Source of the DNA: Erythroxylum novogranatense | Lineage: Eukaryota; Streptophyta; Magnoliopsida; Malpighiales; Erythroxylaceae | NCBI GenBank assembly: GCA_029891385.1 | Contig: CM057224.1 | Span: 27,669,005 to 27,733,004 of the forward strand | Direction of reading: 5' to 3' | DNA length: 64,000 nt | Part shown: positions 1 through 13,300 of the stretch, in pieces | How the letters are laid out: each line of letters opens with the position of its first letter | How positions within the stretch are numbered: the stretch's first letter is position 1 | Notes under the pieces: generated by a model | Told to the model about the DNA's origin: nothing | Database searches by the model: none | The model's input: the letters and a program-made list of their open reading frames with translations, nothing else | Position numbers and translations under genes: made by a program

Positions 1-2750
1 CTAAATTGTTAGCCTAATAAGTAAGTAGCAAACTGATCTTTATGGCATGCTTAGTAGTATATGAATCATGCTTGAATTGGAATGAAATGCATATAATGTT
101 AGTGGTGATATATGCTGGAAATATGTTGATTGAACTTGAAAGTTTTCTATACTTGCTCTTGGTGGATGAAAACAGAGGGATATAGATTGATTCATGGATG
201 AATTAGGTCTGGATTTGAAGTATACTGAAGGTGAAATTACGCTAAAGAAAGATGTTAATTAAGTGTGCTTGAATCGAGAAATAACTAGGACTATATCATA
301 ATAATGTAACAGTTTCTGGTTTGATTTTTGATGCATGAAAGACAATGAGTTGTGAGCCATCAATTGAATAATTTTGAACTAGAATTGGATATGAGATTGA
401 TGAGGAATTAGAGTATAATTCAGTTCTAATTGAGGCTTGAATAATGTGTAAGACGTGAGTTAATTGTATTGGTGTCATTGAACAGGTTTCATTGAATAGG
501 CATCAACATTTTGGCCATAACTTGATCTGTAGATATCCAAATGGGGTGATTTTAATTGTATATTAAATTACATACATATTTATACAAATTTTGTGAAGGA
601 ATATAATTTTATTTCTAAGTCTAAGGGTTTTGAAATTTGACTTGAAGTTGAGTTTTGGATTCTATCACTGTTTCAGAATAGTCTGTAGCATTTTGGGCAT
701 AATTTTAGGAATAATGAACGAAATTGTATGAACATTAATTCATTAGAAATTTAAGACATATAGGAACATTTTTTTAGAAGAACATATTATCTAAAAGCCT
801 CAATTTCTATGTCATAATGGCCATACAAAATTGACTTGAAACCTGTCCTGGGAAAATCTGCAAAAACTAATGAAGGAATTGGATGAGGACTTTTAGATAA
901 CCCATCCCACAATTGTGGGAAGCCATACACGATTGTGGAAATGACATGGTAGTAAATGTTCTTTTATGTTATTTTTTAACCAATTAAGGATAAGATACTT
1001 AACTATGATGCATTTGGACTTGATTAAGGTTTTAAATGAACATAATTTGATGTTGGAAAAGTTGGTTAAATGAGTTATAAATTTTGATTGATAATTGATG
1101 TTATACTTTAAGGAAAAGAATGTTTGATAATAATGTATCTAAGTTTGGAATGAAGGAGTGTTAAAGGAATGAAGAAATTCATATGAATGCAAACTTATTC
1201 CAAAGCATATTAATAATGCATTAAGAATGAATGAATAAAAATTGTGAATTATGTGAAATATTTGTAATGCTAGAAAAGAGTTGGTAAATGTTTGGTTAAT
1301 AAATGGAGCATGATCAAGTCTACTTAAGGTATTAACCTAATTAACCTAAATGCAAACAAAACATATCCAAGTTACAATATGTCAATGATTATGAATTATG
1401 ATTAGGGAAACATACCCGGGATAGTCATTGGGCATGCATTGAACATAGCACAAATATTTATGTGCATAAGTGAATATGTATTTGATTGTTGAACTTTGTA
1501 ATGTGAATTATGTGTGTATTGTATGATGTATAGATTCTTAAATCAAACGCCATCATTAAGACATTGCCGGTCCATCCAAGCAATAACATATACTAGAGCG
1601 TACTGTGAGTAACCTAGATGTTCTCACTAGGATTGATTTATTTATGTTTAACTTCTAATTATTGAACTGTTAATGATCTCATTGTAATTGTGATATTATT
1701 AATTTTGAACAATTGATTGCCTGAGGAGTTCGATATTCGGGACTGTATTGGGAGTGTTTATGATTTGAATGTGAATAAGAAAATTGAATGCTCAACTATT
1801 TGTTGAATGTCGGACTTAGATCCGATGAACTGTGAAAATTGAATGTGCTCATTGACTGAACTGATGATATATTATGTGAACTATTATACTCCATTACATA
1901 ATGCATGTTCACATAAAGGAGTTGTGATTGGAGTAGCCAATGTGAAAAGAGCTTTAAGCTTAGTTATGCGCATCAGAGCCTCAAGCTTAAAGTTTAATTA
2001 GCCCAATATTCATAACGGTACAGGACAGTGAAATAAGCATTCAGTCACAACAAAATAAAAATGGAAGTGAGTCTCGTATGCATCTGCATTTGTACATTAT
2101 GATTTTGAATTATATGATTAAGAATCTATTTCTGAAATTGTGATGATAAAGTGATATGCTACATCTGAGTAATTGATGTCAATATGGTGGATTGGGATAT
2201 ATAGCGAAAGAGTATATGAAATGTGTGACATTCGTTATGTCTTATTGAGATGAGGAATGTTGTGAGTTTAGTTATATGTGACATATTTGTGTATTTGATA
2301 TGAGTGAGTTCATCGATGATGGTTAGCTCATTGAGTTCGCAAAACTCATCAAAATTATGATGTGTCTTTTCAGGTACGAGAGTGGAGACCTAGTTCCTAA
2401 GTTACTCTAGAAGAACGATTTTGGATTAAGAAATGGCTCAAAGATCTGTCAGCTGACGTTTAAGGAATAGTAGACTGATTTATGTAGTTTACTTATGTCA
2501 GGTAGAACTTTTGTATAAAAACCTGTAAACTTTCAAATGTTTTGGTAATGTAAATATTTGTTTTAATGACTATAGTGTAAATAATGTTTGCAATAGAATG
2601 AAGAGTAGTAGTTTTTTAAAGTATTGTGTTATTCTTTATTATGTCATATAACAATACATAACTGTTCTAGCATGTCATTATCATAGTATATGTACTTGAA
2701 TGTCCTCTGAATGTTCCGGTATATACTCTATGGTAGTGGGGTATTACAAT
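1..2750 (+). mobile_element. Probable gypsy-type LTR remnant, left end outside window
   Basis: There is no credible gene here. The stretch ends in GTGGGGTATTACA at about 2738-2750, which resembles the 3' terminus of many plant Ty3/gypsy LTRs (GGGTGTTACA type). Other LTR-like traits are a TATAAAA-like box near 2513 followed by a long AT-rich tail, and a phrase near 520-550 about a 'cataacttgatctgtag' stretch that I associate with gypsy LTRs. No TG start, primer-binding site or target duplication could be identified, so a solo or broken LTR is an inference. It could instead be ordinary intergenic DNA. Confidence 0.35.
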
Positions 2751-3847
2751 TTAGACTTGGGTAAGACATTTTTTTAGGTTAAAGGCTCGTAATACAGTTA
2801 AGACAAAATGAAAAGGCTAATTCAAAGGGCTTCACAATAGGATAAATCATGTCATTAGATAGGCTATTTGACTAATATAGCTTGCAAAATAAAGAACACC
2901 TATATCATTTATATGTTAACGCATTGATAAAAATGTGGTCTAAAATATAAAATCAAAGAAAAGTAAATATATACATGTCATGAAGGTCACACGTGAACAA
3001 AAGACAATGAGACTAATATAAATGAGGAAATGAGACTAATATAGATGTATTTGTCTAAGATGTTCAAATGTTATGAACTTATATCTACCTACTAGTCACT
3101 ATGCTTCTGAAAGAAATGTACACTAACAAACCATAAAGTAAAAGTAAATACCCAAGTTGCCATGAAATTATTTCGTTAATTCAACTCTCTAGTTATAACT
3201 GTATAATCTCAAAAGCAATAGGAAAAGAGAGAATGTTTGTTCTTTTTTTTACATGCAAAAAAGAACTTAAAAATACATATTAAAACCAAATTCCCCTACC
3301 CACGCTTAAAACCTACAATGTCCCTAATGCAACATTAAATGTAAGAGATGAAGCATTCAATAAGAAAAATGCAAAAATGTAAAAGAAAAGGAACAAACTT
3401 TCTTTGGATTGTCTCCCAAATAGTCTTGTTTACTATTGTTTGCTTGACTTCATGCTTTCTTTATCATATGATAAAATTTTAATTTTCAAATTTCACCATT
3501 TTAGAATTCTCCACTTAATATTTTCATAAAATAGGTTTAAGCATTGATCATTCATCGTAAATATCTTCCATATTTTTGGACCTAAATTTCTATTATACTA
3601 TATGGAGAAACGTTAGAAACTACAAAAGGACCGACCTAATGAGAACATAACTTGTTTGGAAACATTTTAAATCTATATTTTTATACTATGTTAAGAATAT
3701 CATAAATGTCTTTATGGATGATTTACAGTTAATAAAGACTCATCTAATAATTGTTTATATAATCTTACACTTTTTATAAAAAAGGTGCATAGAAATTAAA
3801 CTTACATTAAGTTTTTAAAACGCCACTTTACAGTTAAACAACTCATA
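2751..3847. other. Non-coding AT-rich stretch
   Basis: All frames are broken by stops and I see no recognisable domain, RNA gene or clear repeat. It may be degraded internal sequence of the gypsy element to its right, but nothing in it proves this. Confidence 0.5.
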
Positions 3848-5720
3848 GTTCTAGGCCATGTTGTTTCATTTTGGGGGAGTTAGGTAGACAAAGCTAAAGT
3901 TAATATTATACAATCTTTACCTTATCTAACTAATGTGTAGGGAATTCGTACTTTTCTTAAACCTATATAGTTTTTCTAAAGATCCATCTAGGACTTCTCT
4001 AAGATAACATTGCCCCTATATCTATTGCTACAAAAGAATGAGACTTTCGAGTTTAATGAGGCATGTAAAAAGGCATTTTCTAAGATAAAAGACCTATTGA
4101 CCTTTGCCCCAATTATACAACCATCTAATTAGAGTGTTTTTTCAAGATGGCGTATAATGTAAATAATTATGCAATAAGAGTAATTTTGGTTCAAACGATT
4201 AGAAAAACACCTCATGCCATTTATTATGCTTTTATCACTTTAAATGATGCCCACAAAAATTATTCCATGATTGAAAATAAAAAATTTTAGTTGGAAAAGT
4301 TTTGTTCTTATTTGATTGATACTAAAGTCATTTTTTCTTCTAATCATGTAGCTCTTCTTAATTTGATGATGAAGAAAAATAATGAATTTGATTTAAAATC
4401 AAAGACAAAAGTGAGACATAAAATTATATCCCTAATCACTTAAGTTTACCAACCTATATAGAGAATGAACTACATCTGTGAAAAACATTTCCTAACAAAG
4501 AAGTATTGCAGATATGTACACAAATATAGTCAATTATTTGGTTACTAGCATGCATGTTACATTCTAATTTATCTAAGGTTCAATGTGATAAGATTAAGAG
4601 TGAAGCCAAGTACTATGTGTAGGATGATTCCTACTTATGAAAACATGATGACAACAAGTCATTAGAAGGTGCATTTATTAAAGCGAAATTAATTGTATTA
4701 TTGTGTTTTATCATTTTTATGCTTGTGTAAGTCACTTAGGGCTAAAAAGATAATGAGAGAAGTGTTAGAATGTGGTTTTCATTATTCTAATTTATTTTGA
4801 GACTTATTTTCCTTTTGTAAATCATATGATAATTGTTAAAGATGTGTATATCTCACAAAGGAATGAGATGCCATAAAACCCTAGACCATTTTATTAAAAT
4901 TATTTATGTTTAGGTTGTCAATTTCATGAGACTATTTCCTATATCTTTTGTTCATGTATATATTTTACTAACTGTCAAATATGTCTTGAAATAGGTAGAC
5001 TTTAAAGCCACTAGGATTGATAATTCTAAAGTTGTTATAGTTTTTATCAAGTCTAAATTCTTCTCTAGGTTCAGAATTTTAAAATTCCTAATCAGTAACC
5101 ACAAAACTCATTTTTGCAATAGAACTATAAAGGCTTTACTAAAAAAGTATAATGTGACTCCCAATTCGTCTACTACTTATCATCCATAAATTAGTATACA
5201 AGTAGAAATATCCAATTGATAGATCAAATCCATCAATAACAAGATGGTAAACCCAAATGGAAAGGATTGGAGTTTGAGTTTATATGATATCTTATGGACA
5301 TATAGAAATTCCTATAATACATCCTTTATATGTTACCCTATTGGTTGCTATTTGGGAAGCCAAATCACCGATTAGTTAAACTAGAACACAAAACCTATTA
5401 GGCCATTAAAAGTTTTAATATAAATATGGATATTCGTGAAGTTGAAATTAAAACAAAATTGAAGGAAATTTGTAATGGTGCCAGTGAGAATACAAGGATT
5501 TACAAGGAAAAAACAAAGGTCTTTCATTTATTTTTGGCTAAGTTATACTCCTATTAGGTTAGCTCTTTAATTATTACCAAAAAAATTTCACTTGGTTTAG
5601 TTGAAATTCAAAGTTTAGCAACAACTAATATAGTCAAAGTGAATGGGGATCAACTTAAAGCTTTCTATAAATGTTTTCAGTTAGAAATGTAATTGAATTA
5701 AAAAAACGAGGATCCAACTT
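3848..5720 (+). pseudogene. Ty3/gypsy (Athila/Tat-like) pol remnant: RT end, RNase H, integrase
   Basis: Read in shifting plus-strand frames, this matches the gypsy polyprotein in the normal order. The RT C-terminus reads VDKAKVNIIQSLP near 3890. The RT-RNase H connection reads EACKKAFSKIKDLLTFAPII near 4050-4120. An RNase H-like segment (PHAIYYAFITLNDAHKNYS) lies near 4215. The integrase core (LKKYNVTPNSSTTYHP, then VNPNGKDWSLSL) lies near 5135-5280, and a C-terminal KVNGDQLKAF segment near 5635. Many stops and frameshifts make it non-functional. The wording of the integrase and RNase H fits the Athila/Tat side of gypsy, but lineage is an inference. No LTR can be paired with it confidently. 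Confidence 0.85.
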
Positions 5721-6159
5721 TCACTAAATTAAGGAGGATGAATGGAATCGAGCTAATAATTAAAAAAGAGTGTTGTTTAAGAGGGAACCCGAGAAATCAT
5801 GTTTAATTTTCTATTTCCTCATATTTTCATTTTAGCATATTTATGGTTATTATTTATGTTTTAATAGCTCTTCCTTACATTTTAGTTTTGTATTGAGATA
5901 ATTTAGGGTTAAAATCTAGGGGAAGAATTGCTTTATGATGTCTTGAATGTCAAAGTTCTCTTTTTTTTTTCCCAAATTGATACAATTTTATGCATGTTAT
6001 TAGGTTAAACCAGTTGAATATAAAAGTGACATGTATTGAATGGCTAAATTAATTTGAGATATGAATTTTAATTAAAGTTTATAGTTGAGATGAAAAGGAA
6101 AGCATATAAATGTTTGGTAAATTACTTAACTCTATGAGCTTTTAGGCATATGATTTCAT
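5721..6159. other. Non-coding stretch between two retroelement remnants
   Basis: No domain or RNA gene is visible. Frames are short. It probably belongs to the downstream tail of the gypsy remnant or the upstream part of the copia remnant. Confidence 0.4.
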
Positions 6160-6743
6160 TGTTTCCAACATCTCACTCATGTTTGTAAAATAAATAAAGC
6201 AATTTATGGTCTTCATCAAGCTCCAAAGGCATGGTATAATGAACTTCGTTTCTTTCTAATTAGCTATGGCTTCATCAATTTTAAGAGTGACACTTCTCTT
6301 TTTATCTACAATATGGGCATATATACTATATGCTTATGTGTAGATTATATTATTCTCATCGATAACAATTTTTAAAGCTATATGAGTTCACTACTTATCT
6401 CTTGAATCAAATCTCTCTTACTTATCTCGGCTAGCTCAATTGCTTTATAGGTATTGAAACCACTAAGTATTCTAAAAGGTTATTTCTATCTTAACAATAG
6501 TATATCATCAACCTTTTCCAATGCATTAGAATGCATATAGCCAGTAAGATTAACACTCCATTGCCCCTATCTATAATACTTAAGCTTGACAATGGGTCTT
6601 CCATAAACAGTCATACTATCAACAAGTATTTAGCCCTCTTTTTCACTCATAAGACCTGATATTAGTTATGATGTTAATAAACTAGTCCAGATCATGCACA
6701 AACCAACTTTTACATATTAACTTGCTATAAAAAGAATCCTTTA

Positions 6744-7074
6744 GCAAAGGCATGAAGAGTACGAGCTGAATGAGATAAGAGAAATTTACTATAACAAAAT
6801 GTTCCTTTGATATACGAGCTGAATGAGATAAGAGAAATTTGCTATAACAAAATGTTCTTTTGATATCAAAGGAACATTTTGTTATAGCAAATTTCTCTTA
6901 TCTCATTCAGCTCGTACTCTTCATCCTTTGATATATCAAAGGAACATTTTGTTATAGTAAGAACATTTTGTTATAGTAAATTTCTCTTATCTCATTCAGC
7001 TCGTATATCAAAGGAACATTTTGTTATAGTAAATTTCTCTTATCTCATTCAGCTCGTACTCTTCATGTCTTTGC
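6744..7074. repeat. Inverted and direct copies of one short copia coding segment
   Basis: One segment, which in sense orientation codes KGTFCYSKFLLSHSARTLHVF, occurs several times. Antisense copies lie at about 6744-6813 and 6813-6865. Sense copies lie at about 6864-6924, 6925-6960 (partial), 6961-7005 and 7005-7074. Only the last sense copy continues into the rest of RNase H, so it is the original. The antisense-sense contact near 6864 is a palindrome centred on TTGATATCAA, so the DNA could fold into a long hairpin. Copies are nearly identical. Confidence 0.9.
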
Positions 7075-7126
7075 TAATGCTATTTGGGATGGTAATGCAG
7101 TTATAAATGAATCTATCTCTACTTAT

Positions 7127-7569
7127 GTTATTCTTCTAGGCTTTAGCCTTTTTAGATAGAGTTCTAAAAGACAATCCTCTATTGCCCTCTCATCTATTAA
7201 AGTCGAATATCATGTCATTTCTTTTACTACCACTAAATTCAACTAGTTAACTATTTTGATAAAAGAAATTATTTATCTTAAATTTGAAACCTTGCATAAT
7301 TTATTGTGATAACATTATAGAAACTTACGTATGTTCTTTATCATGATATCTTTGACTTTGTTATTTTTCTTTGCTCTAACCCTATTAATTGAAGTTCTAC
7401 GAAACAATTCACTATCAGTTACCATCTATTGAAGTTGAATGCCATAACATTGCATTCATTACTGCTAAATTCAAGTTGTTAACGAACTTGATGAAAGAAC
7501 TTGCTTATCTCATATCTAGAACCTCCTATAATTTACTATGACAACATTAAAACAATTTACTTATGTTCT
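7127..7569 (+). repeat. Diverged tandem duplication of the copia RNase H segment
   Basis: Two consecutive blocks, about 7127-7339 and 7340-7569, carry the same RNase H stretch. Both contain the Ser-Ser-rich motif followed by the 'VEY/VEC' segment, the 'KEI/KEL' segment and the 'YYDNI' segment ending at 'atgttct'. They differ at many positions, so this is an old duplication or two overlapping insertions of one family. The second block joins the open C-terminal end that finishes at 7773. Confidence 0.65.
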
Positions 7570-7773
7570 AACCTTATGTTTCACTCGCACATGAAGCATA
7601 TTTCTATTGATTTTCACATTATTCATGATCAAGTGACTCGCAAACAATTCCATATATATACTACAAATCAATTAGTTAACTCTCTCACTAAGCCCCCTTT
7701 CTCTATAATAGCTCCTTATTCGTCGTTCCAATATAAATGTCCTTCCCAGAAAATTATGCATGTGGGGGCATAA

Positions 7774-8360
7774 TAAAGGTTAATTATGTATTGTAACTAT
7801 TCCACGATCATAGTTATATAAATTTTACAAATTTATATAATTCAATTACAAACACAAATATGTATATATACCTAAATCATCTTGAAAATAAACACAACAA
7901 AAACTTACAAATCTTCTTTTATAATTCATTAATGGAAATATAAGGATCTATGCTTATAAATTTATTCTAAATAGCACCTTATAATTTTGTTTATGTATTG
8001 ATTCTTTCCTTTAGATACATTCCTATATTGCAACTTGTCCAATAAATTGGACCTTATTGAAAATTGCATATATTATGTTATCTTTATCACAATTATATGT
8101 TTATATGTTTGTTATCAGATAAGTGATGATTCCCTATACACACGTTAAACTTTTTAATATTTTATTTAAAGGAGTATAGTATTCAATGTCAGCTTCATTT
8201 TATAAATATATCATAAGAAGTAGCTTTTGTCCTTGAAAATCTAAACTTATAATTGTAATATGAGAATTATTGGGATAAAGTCAAGTCCCTTTTCTAGATT
8301 TTTTTAAGGGATTCTCATGAACGTACTTATCTGAGTATCAAATAGGGTGAGAATTATGGT
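7774..8360. other. Non-coding AT-rich stretch
   Basis: No gene, RNA or clear repeat was recognised. It may hold the 3' untranslated part of the copia remnant. Confidence 0.4.
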
Positions 8361-9136
8361 TAGGAATGGCAACAGGCTAGGTTAGGCTAGATCCCCCTAT
8401 GGCTCATAGTACGGTCTGAAATTATTTTAAAAACTCAAACTCAGTCTAAAATCTAATTAGACTTGGCTCGATCTCTAACTTGATTAGCCTTCCAATAGTT
8501 AGAAGCCCAATTAGACCTAAGCAACTTAGAGTAAGCTTATGTCCATTAGGCTTTAATTAGATCCAATTAGGATAGGCCAAGCCTAGTTAAGTTGGGTTAA
8601 GCTTAAAAATCCAACACATTTAAAAATATCAATTGATCCCAAGCCTATTTAGGCTAGAGATGCCCCAAAGTTCAAATTTAAAAAAAAATTAAATATTTTA
8701 AAGCCCAATTAGGGTAAGCAAGTCCAAAGGCTCGACTCTTTAAAAGTTTTGTGATTAAAGTAATGATCAAAATACTCTATAAACGTTCCTCCTCTTTGTC
8801 TTTTCACTTTCAAGCATTTTAGTCATCGTGTCATTCAGAAATCTCCCAAAGGATTTGACAATATGACTTAACTTTGCTTAATTATACTTTAGACCTTTTA
8901 TCCTAAACGTGTTTTATTATTAAAAAAAACATAGCCATTTAAGAATAAAACAACATTATTCTTAATATAGTTAGGTTTAAGGTTGGATCGGATTATTGAG
9001 CTCAGGCTCAAACTAGTTCGAAACTCTAAAATTTTGTAAATCAAAGTTTGAACTTAATATGAAGTCCAATGAATTCTAATTAAACTTATTAATTTTGGGT
9101 CGAATAGATGGACCTCCAACTATTTTGTCATCCCTA
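8361..9136. mobile_element. hAT-like non-autonomous element
   Basis: The left end TAGGAATGGCAAC (8361-8373) and the right end TTGTCATCCCTA (ending 9136) are imperfect inverted repeats of the TAGGGATGGCAA type seen in plant hAT elements. The flanking 8-mers are ATTATGGT (8353-8360) and ATTATAAA (9137-9144), a decayed 8-bp target duplication matching in the first five bases. The inside holds many short 'gccc/gggc'-type words, such as repeated AAGCCCAATTAG and GGCTAGG, as in subterminal regions of such elements. No transposase was seen. It is about 776 bp. Confidence 0.6.
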
Positions 9137-10312
9137 ATTATAAACTTCTAGAATTTTTTTTTCTGTTTGCTTAAATATCACAACAATTAATTGTTTGTGT
9201 TGGATTCTTAGCCTTCAAATGGCTTGTATTCTTAGCATTTTCTCTAAGATTTATGATTATGTTAGTAAATATGTATTTATATATAACCAGACAGAGATGA
9301 AATTATGTATAAATAACGACAAAATGTAGAACTAGGAATATATCATAGAAAGTACTTCGTATCCTTGAAGTAGAATTGTAACATAACAATTAAATCAAAA
9401 TTATTTAGTTAAACCACAACCTTGGCACTAGTCACACCTCAATGTTGGCAACAAAGCATTTTCTAGGATCAACTACTAGCATTGATACACTTTCTTAAAA
9501 GAACTACGACCAGTTGTTGCCAAATTTCTCAGTTACTATAGTTTTAGATACATCCATGAAGGAGTTATTTACAATTTACTTCCAAATAATGTTAAGAGAT
9601 TAGGTACAGGCTGAGAGGAGTGAGCATTAGAACATTTGTTTAGTTTTTATGAGTTTATGTATTCTTTAACGGTCCTGCAGAAACATTTTCACTCCTTGAG
9701 ACCTGAATATTAAGGGGCACAAAAGCACCTCCCCTCATCTCCATTTGTTGGCAAAACGTTCCAAGCTATTGGAATTCTGCTCCTGAAGTAGTTCTGACTA
9801 TCAATGCACACAAAACTTGCCAGAGCAAAAGAGCACCAATAACATAAAGAATCAAGGTGTGGAAAAGATTACTCTCAACTCTCCATTGTCCCAACATTAG
9901 TCTTCTTTCTACCAAGAACAAAGCAAATGGAATGAAGGTTATGTACAGAATAAAGAATAACATAAAAGGAAACCAGAAGCTTTCCATCCTCTAAAACTAA
10001 AAGAAACTCTGCACATGGACTATCAATAGTTTCATCCCAATGTGCCTGCCGTACCAAACTCATTCTCTCCTCTGTCACTTGCGTGTACCATGGAGAGCAC
10101 CCTCATGGAACATCGTCTACCTTATGTACATGAGACGCGTAACTGCAATCATTTCCACAATCTAAATAGGCTTTTGACCAGATAGTGTGCTGTATATTTC
10201 TACAACTTCAATCTGGAAAAGCCTAAACCAATTTATCAGAAACGTACAAAACCAACGCTGCAATTGGAATAGCTGTAGTGACTCCAACCCCAACTTTCAT
10301 TGTGGTAGGTTA
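9137..10312 (-). other. 3' flank and probable 3' UTR of the beta-galactosidase gene
   Basis: This follows the beta-galactosidase stop codon on the minus strand. I found no exact AATAAA on the minus strand between 9690 and 10312; a GATAAA variant lies near 10232-10237. Two overlapping short minus-strand reading frames (9766-9987 and 9875-10078) occur here. Neither resembles a known protein and they overlap in different frames, so I do not call them. Beyond about 9690 I see only AT-rich intergenic DNA. Confidence 0.45.
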
Positions 10313-13300
10313 TTAACTGCAAACAGCCTCAACAGCTAGTTTTTTCATGACATTTGGGCATGGATCTCCTCCAAACATTTCGGGTGCAACAGTTACCGAG
10401 CATGAGTTCTGCTCGACACAAAGCTGCAAAATGAAAAGTTACATTAGTGTCTGGTCAGATGCAAAGGGGAAAATAACCATTCAGGATCATCAACAGTGAA
10501 TTCAGTTATAGGATTACGAAAAGGCAGCTAAAAACACTGGGACAAAGCAAACTGTAGCATACCCTGTTAAAAGCATCATATGAATGGAAAGCATGGCAGT
10601 TCCCTTGACGGTAGTTTCCACAAGTCCCTTCTGGTGTGCCAAAGCTTGCAAACTTAATAGAAGAAATTTTCTGCCCAGGGCCACATGACAAATGGACCTT
10701 AGGCCTCAACGGTTTATTCACCTTACCAGAGGTTTGCATCTCATAATTCATCAAAGTTGGCTGCCACTCATAAATATCAGCACATACACTGTCCACTTCT
10801 CTCCTTAGCAAGGAAATTCCATTAGGATCTCCACCCCATTCTTCAAACACAACTAACAAGTTTCTTGTTGGGTTTATCCATGATCTAGGAACATGATACC
10901 TGAAAGGTTGAATATTTTTTCTCTATGTGTTAAATTTTCAATGGACTCTTCATGTGATTAATGGGAACTGAAAAAGTTAGTTAATACTTCGTTACCATCT
11001 TTGGGAAGCTTCCTCACAATTCCTCAAGCATTTCGTCTCACTAAATGTTCCAGCATAGTTGCATTCACCACAACTTCCAGAGGCTTTATTTGCAGGCCAA
11101 TAACGTCCAACACTTTGTCCATTTATCCACACCTGTCCTTTGCCCATACTAGCCATGTCTAATGCCAATGGGGAATTTCCAGCTGGATCGTTGAAGGTAG
11201 TCTGTGAAAGATGGAATAAAAATATTACACCAAGACTTGTTATCATTTAACATACTACTGATCATCGAGAAATTTTAAATGGAAGTGGAATGGTACTTCT
11301 TTCAGGTATTGGTTTGACTAAAAAGTATCACATTATCAGAGCCACAATCCACTTGTAATTAAAACAAGGGAAGAATTTTCAAACTGCAAAGCTAACTCAA
11401 TAACTTGGTCTGTAAACGACAAACAAGGATTGCCAAGAAAATTTGATAGAGTGCAACACTGGGAAGCACATATATTTCATTGTTTATGAAGTTGACAAGA
11501 TACGGTCAAGGGGGGTTTCAGATACTCACTTTGTACCACATCAGTGGCTGTCTTCTTGAAACTAAAGACCCTTGTGCCCACTCAACCGTGGAACTCCCGC
11601 TGAGTGAATGAAGGCTTAATGCCTCTCCTTTAAGACCAATCTGAATGCAAATGTAAAAACAAATGAACTTCAGCATAGCTGATGAAAAAAGAAAGTACAT
11701 GGTGAATTTTAGATGAGAAACCTTGTATGTCCACTTCTGCCAAGACAAGTCCCTCCTTCCCTCGTTGAGACCATGCAATGACACCGGGCCAAGGACACCA
11801 GTACTCCACGTCTCAAAATGTGGACCAACGTTCTGCATTAAGTATCATCAACAGCGGATAAATGCACAAGTAAAACCAATGCGGCCTCTCTATGTTAATT
11901 AGTGCAAACATGCATGTATATATATGTGTATGAAAGAGAGACACAAACCGGGAGACCAACAGCAACACTCAGAAGAGAAATTCTATTAATACCGGCTCTC
12001 ATCTTCACACCTTGACTAAAGGTCAATTTTGGGAATTCCAAGCTTCCATAAACACTTCCTGCTCAGATTGAGAAAATATATCCAAACTTATTTTAGTTTA
12101 TAAGGTTAAGACTGCAAGCAATATGTTGTATTGTACTCGGACAGAAGAAAGTATTGCCTTCTTGCAGATGCAGAAATATATGGCACTTGGGATGTGGATA
12201 GAAAACTTTTCAAACTGGTAAGATGAGAAAATTCTAAGTTGGCGTTTAACATTTTTCTATTTCCTTCGCTTCTTTCATTCTTTTCTCTTTTTACTTGCAA
12301 ACAGCATCCTAAAACAGAACTATGTGTACCTGATCGTTGACCATTGATAAAAACATGCAAAGCATGGCCTGCTGATAAAACAGTAAGAACAGGATCCTTC
12401 CCCTTTTTCAAGAATCCTTCATTTGAGTGAATATTCACACTGCAGATCCAAATTAAAAATGTCTAAAAACATAAATGCCAGAAGATGAAAAGATCAAGGA
12501 CTAATCCAAAAGAATAGAAGAACAAGCTAAGTTGTATGATACTCACTCAGTCATGTACCATAAATAATCTGAACTGTCTCTGGTGGTATTTAACTGCTCC
12601 AACAACCCAGTCATCGTGAAGGTCTTATCACCATCAGAGCCAGGGTCTTCATTGTATGCCTGCCAAGACAGTCCTCCATGCACAGGAACGGGAGTCATCT
12701 TCATATTTGCAACTTGAGCACCAACCTGTCCAGAACATGCACATCAACATTGTCAAGAATAAAAAACAAGAACTCTTTCAATTTTCAGGGAAAAAAATAT
12801 CATACTTTGCGGAAAACTATAGTAATACAATGTTGAAAATGGAAATTGTTTTAATCTTTTCAGGAAGAAATCCTCACCCTTGCAGTGTTGTAAACAGTGT
12901 TTTTGCAGTCTGGAAGAATACTGATAGACCAGGGAGGTAGGTTGTAGTGCATGTTACCAAAAGCTACTTTTGCAAATGACATCTGGTTGTAATTTGCAAG
13001 GAATGCAGAACAAGCTCCAGATTTTGATTTGAACACATGAGCCTATACAATATTGATGAAACACGAGGGAATGTTAACCCCACTTTAAATTAAGACCACT
13101 TTAGAAAGAATACAAGTAAAGGTCACCTCTTCATAGTTTCCCAATTTTATCACCGCTGCATCTCCAGAGACTAGAGCTGGTTCAGCAAGTTTAATTGCTC
13201 TATGTAGATCTTTCAGATGGCCCCATTTAGGCTGCCTTAAAAGTCCTGCGTGCATGAAGTAGGACCTATACTTCAGAATTATGCAGAAGGAATTTAAAAC

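Larger units (their letters stand above)
6160..7773 (+). pseudogene. Ty1/copia RT-RNase H remnant with internal rearrangements
   Basis: The left part reads as the copia RT C-terminal half (HVCKINKAIYGLHQAPKAWY near 6180), continuing through a YVDD-equivalent now reading CVDYIILI. RPDISYDVNKLVQIMHK follows near 6650. RNase H starts near 7070 (LHVFANAIWDG), where the Asp of the usual SDADW motif is Asn. The last block, 7501-7773, is the RNase H end with IIYYDNIKTIYLCSN and MKHISIDFHIIHDQV. Stops and frameshifts occur throughout. Two oddities lie inside it: a 57-70 bp coding segment repeated in both orientations (6744-7074), and an RNase H segment present twice in tandem (7127-7569). Confidence 0.85.

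Noticed and set aside
296..478. 60-residue minus-strand ORF in the left-end LTR-like region
   Set aside because: Short, uses no clear promoter or start context, and lies in probable LTR sequence.
9766..10078. Two overlapping minus-strand ORFs downstream of the beta-galactosidase stop
   Set aside because: They overlap in different frames, lack known motifs and lie where the 3' UTR is expected.
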